DNA of 64,000 nucleotides from contig NZ_JAPEPI010000003.1 in the NCBI RefSeq assembly GCF_026340305.1, positions 1 through 64,000 on the forward strand, in the 5' to 3' direction. This document shows positions 61,960 to 64,000 of the stretch, one piece after another. Each line of letters begins with the position of its first letter. The first letter of the stretch is position 1. The stretch is from Streptomyces sp. NBC_01381. Lineage in GTDB: Bacteria > Actinomycetota > Actinomycetes > Streptomycetales > Streptomycetaceae. Made by a program: the position numbers and the translations under genes. The notes under the pieces are model-generated. The model did not search any database. It worked only from the letters and a program-made list of their open reading frames with translations, and was not told where the DNA came from.

Positions 61960-62113
61960 TGTGGCCTGCAGCGTTCGCGGGGATCGCGTTCGGCTTCCTC
62001 TACAGCCAGACCGACGCCAGCGTGCTGAGGTCGGTGGGGATGTCGCTGGCGTGGCGGCCGCGGTGTTCGCGGTGTTCGCGGTGACGTTCTACCGCTATTA
62101 CACGACGGAGTGA
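61960..62113 (+). pseudogene. Small membrane protein, one frameshift
   Basis: One frame reads VWPAAFAGIAFGFLYSQTDA and SVLRSVGMSLA; after a frame change near 62045 another continues GVAAAVFAVFAVTFYRYYTT and stops at 62113. Together they form a two-helix protein of about 52 residues. Such short membrane proteins are common in Streptomyces but unassigned. Confidence 0.45.
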
Positions 62114-62428
62114 GCAACGGGGCCGCGTACGCAGCCCCGTTGCGGAAGCCGCCGGATTGGCGAGGACTCATCCCGCTCTGCAGTTCGACGTCGCTCCGAC
62201 GCCGCCCGCCCGACGGCCCGTCCCCGGCCCTCTTCAGGCCCGGGGACGGGCCTTTTCAGCACGCCAAGCGAGGTAAAACCCCGACCGAGGATCAGTTTAG
62301 GCCGATATCGCGGACCGAATAAACGTTACGGCCGACCCGGGGTCAGGTGATGGACGCGAAGAGTGGAGCCGAGCCGGATGGACGGATTGCCTCAGGGGTG
62401 GGCAGTAAACACGATCGAAGGGGAGCCC
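62114..62428. promoter_or_regulatory. Region upstream of the terminal two-gene operon
   Basis: The left half carries the terminator at 62215-62256. The right half (62257-62428), with lower GC around 62280-62330 (CGAATAAACGTTACGG), is the likely promoter of the following operon. No gene was seen. Confidence 0.45.
62215..62256 (+). terminator. Strong intrinsic terminator with TTTT
   Basis: Arms GGCCCGTCCCCGG (62215-62227) and CCGGGGACGGGCC (62240-62252) followed by TTTT. It insulates the operon at 62429 from upstream transcription. Confidence 0.88.
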
Positions 62429-62911
62429 ATGTCTTTCAAAAGCATCTTCGAGGGCGGCGGGAGTGAAGCCAAGTCCGCCGAAGAGTCTGCTCAAAAGGTG
62501 TACGAAAACATCCCGGGCGCCCGACCCGAACGGCAAGGGGTCGACCCGGAACTGTACGACGGAATTCCGGATGTCGAGCGCGACCCGAAGATTGTGCGTG
62601 AGACGTCACCCGAGGCGCTCCGCATCATGAAGGGCTTTCTGTCCCCGCTGTTCAAGAGGACCGGGTCGGCGGCCGCCGAACAGCGAGCCACCTGCGAGGA
62701 CCCCGCATCGACGGCCGGCATGGCGTCCTCGGCCGAGGACGAGACGTTCAAGAAGGTGAAGGTGGAGATCAGGGACGAGGACCGGCCGGGGGTCAAGGGC
62801 GAGGACCTGCCGAAGATGAGCGAGGAAGAGATGGAAGAAATGAGAAGGAAGAACTCCGAATCGGCTGCGAAAGTCGAAAGGACCGACGGCTCACCGACCG
62901 AGGGTGAGTGA
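62429..62911 (+). CDS. Hypothetical acidic protein, first gene of the terminal operon
   Basis: A 160-residue hydrophilic protein from ATG 62429 (AAGGGGAG upstream). It starts SFKSIFEGGGSEAKSAEESA and is rich in Glu, Lys and Ser, with EEEMEEMRRKNSESAAKVER near the end; probably partly disordered or helical. It has no signal peptide or domain. Its stop overlaps the GTG of the next gene, so production of the two is coupled. A partner or chaperone of the downstream protein is a plausible role (inference). Confidence 0.65.
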   Translation: MSFKSIFEGGGSEAKSAEESAQKVYENIPGARPERQGVDPELYDGIPDVERDPKIVRETSPEALRIMKGFLSPLFKRTGSAAAEQRATCEDPASTAGMASSAEDETFKKVKVEIRDEDRPGVKGEDLPKMSEEEMEEMRRKNSESAAKVERTDGSPTEGE

Positions 62912-64000
62912 CTGTCACATCGTTGAGTTCCGCGGGAAAGAGAGGGCCCAAGGGAATGGGCGACGCCAAAAAGAACAATGTGAGTACGGCCCATCTCGGC
63001 GAACGGTACATGCGCCACCCGCTGACCGGCCGGAACCTGAAAGAGCTCGACGTCGCCACAAAGGGGCCCGCGATCCTGGAGCGGGACAGGGAGAAATTGA
63101 AGAGGAAGGCCGAGAAGAAGTCGCCGGACGGTGAGGATCGGTACGTCCACCCCATCGGATTCTCCCTGAACAAGGGGCGGTTCCAGGAATTCCCCGAGGG
63201 AGAGGCCGCGGCACACGAGCGCGGATGGACGGCCTACATGACGGTGGGTGTGCCGCTCGTCGAAGAGCGGGCCGACATCGCGCAGCCCCCTCCTGATGTG
63301 ATCTCCAAGCAGACGTATGTCAACCGGACCGACCCCGTCCCCACGAAGTGGTCGCACACGGTCGAGTTCTCGATCTCCAACACGATCAGCTGGTCGCTCC
63401 AGGGGCAGGTGCAGCTCACCTTTGGCGCGAAGGTCACCGCCTCGCTGCAGCAGCAACTGCAGAAGAGCATGGCGGCGAACCAGTCGCAGAAGACCACCCT
63501 GAAGAACAGCAAGGACAACCAGGGCGTCGACTCCGAGTCTCAGTCGCAGTCGACCAGTACGACCACGGCCACGAGCACCGCCACCGGCACCGGCGAGCTG
63601 TCGGCCCAGCTGATGCTAGGGATCACCGCGTCGGTCAGCGGCTCGCTGACCACCGCGTTCAAGACGTCGTCCACGCTGAGCGGTGAGGTCGGCAGCCGGG
63701 TGGACGTCCTGGCCACGCAGCGGCGCCAGGTGCGGAGGTTCGACTACGAATTCGCCATCTCCTTCGGCGGGTGGTCGCGCTGTATTACCCCGAGCCGGTG
63801 GAGGTCAAGGAGACGCACCCGGACGGCCCGCAGGCCAAGGAGCCGAAGTACGCCAAGGTCATCGCGTGGAAGCTCGGCGAGACCGGCGCGGCCGAGGACA
63901 CCTTCGACCTGACCGACGAGGGCAGGCCGTTCTTGCAGAGGGGGGAGGCCGAGGTCGTCTCCACTCTCGCCGGGGTACATGAGGTCTTCGAGCTGGAGAA
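62908..64000 (+). CDS. Ser/Thr-rich beta-strand protein, pore-former-like, cut by the window end
   Basis: Starts with GTG 62908, or ATG 62956 (GDAKKNNVSTAHLGERYMRH). After a Lys-rich part comes HPIGFSLNKGRFQEF and a long stretch of alternating polar and hydrophobic residues: SHTVEFSISNTISWSLQGQV, QLTFGAKVTASLQQQLQKSM, a Ser/Thr-rich SQSQSTSTTTATSTATGTGE, and LMLGITASVSGSLTTAFKTS. Such paired amphipathic strands around a Ser/Thr turn recall membrane-inserting hairpins of aerolysin/ETX-MTX2 toxins. A one-base shift near 63770 moves the rest (ALYYPEPVEVKETHPDGPQA) to another frame, which is open to base 63998. Confidence 0.55.

Noticed and set aside
1..64000. CRISPR array, rRNA or tRNA genes
   Set aside because: No regularly spaced repeats were found apart from the 21-bp pair and the coding repeats of the propeller. 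The few GTTCGA-like strings lie inside coding genes or have no tRNA arms around them.

Overview
The window is very GC-rich, uses GTG and TTG starts freely, and carries families typical of Streptomyces (XRE/DUF5753 regulator with a DUF397 partner, HATPase proteins, DHA2 efflux pumps, ISL3 and IS5 elements, type II polyketide tailoring enzymes). It reads as a plastic, probably sub-telomeric part of a Streptomyces or close-relative chromosome, in which intact genes alternate with insertion sequences, a decaying prophage and many truncated genes.

Layout. 1-4.8 kb: start of a hemerythrin-like gene, a DHA2 efflux pump, a metallo-beta-lactamase-fold hydrolase, and a convergent pair made of a didomain aromatase/cyclase and a ketoreductase. 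This looks like the tailoring and export part of a type II polyketide pathway; no ketosynthase, chain-length factor or ACP is in the window. 4.8-8.3 kb: C-rich, gene-poor DNA with an IS5-type relic, a small secreted peptide gene and a perfect 38-bp palindrome. 8.3-9.6 kb: a secreted lipase. 9.8-13.4 kb: an inactivated IS5-family element followed by an ISL3 element with a perfect 8-bp target duplication and a DUF6086-like passenger gene. 13.5-14.6 kb: a small hypothetical gene and a deleted M20 peptidase.

14.57-30.45 kb: a decaying siphovirus-type prophage in almost full late-gene order: terminase C-terminus, portal, MuF-like protein, scaffold, major capsid, four connector genes, tail tube, tail assembly chaperones with a -1 frame extension, tape measure, then a minor tail protein fused in frame by deletion to the back part of an endolysin, and two membrane proteins (holin module). 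Extra non-structural genes are dispersed in it: a Cys-rich protein, a membrane protein, an Rmf/CrpP-fold protein, an H-type lectin, an HNH nuclease and a 46-residue secreted peptide. No integrase, repressor, attachment site or intact terminase was found, and most structural genes carry a one-base indel.

30.5-33 kb: a reverse-strand operon (HATPase, small protein, membrane protein) divergent from an XRE/DUF5753 regulator and DUF397 protein. 33-37.1 kb: a small metabolite-like locus: an unrecognised helical protein, an AsnO/VioC-like Fe(II)/2-oxoglutarate oxygenase, and a reverse-strand glycosyltransferase and SDR, both frameshifted. 37-41 kb: gene fragments (DnaE, DUF2867, DUF4389) and an intact methyltransferase. 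41.2-44.2 kb: a DHA2 pump divergent from a cytochrome P450 across a GTACGTAC operator-like repeat. 44-58 kb: a recombinase relic, an FG-GAP lipoprotein, remains of NACHT and NTPase/TPR proteins, IS5 and ISL3 fragments, a GNAT enzyme, DUF2716 and other small proteins, an alpha/beta hydrolase and a second ISL3 element. 58.6-59.7 kb: a seven-bladed beta-propeller lectin. 62.4 kb to the end: two overlapping genes, the second encoding a long Ser/Thr-rich strand region reminiscent of beta-pore-forming proteins and running off the window.

No tRNA, rRNA or CRISPR array was recognised. The frame-disrupting indels lie mostly in prophage, IS and fragment regions and hardly at all in the single-copy enzyme and transporter genes; this argues for real decay, but several sit in C or G homopolymers, so read-level errors are not excluded.
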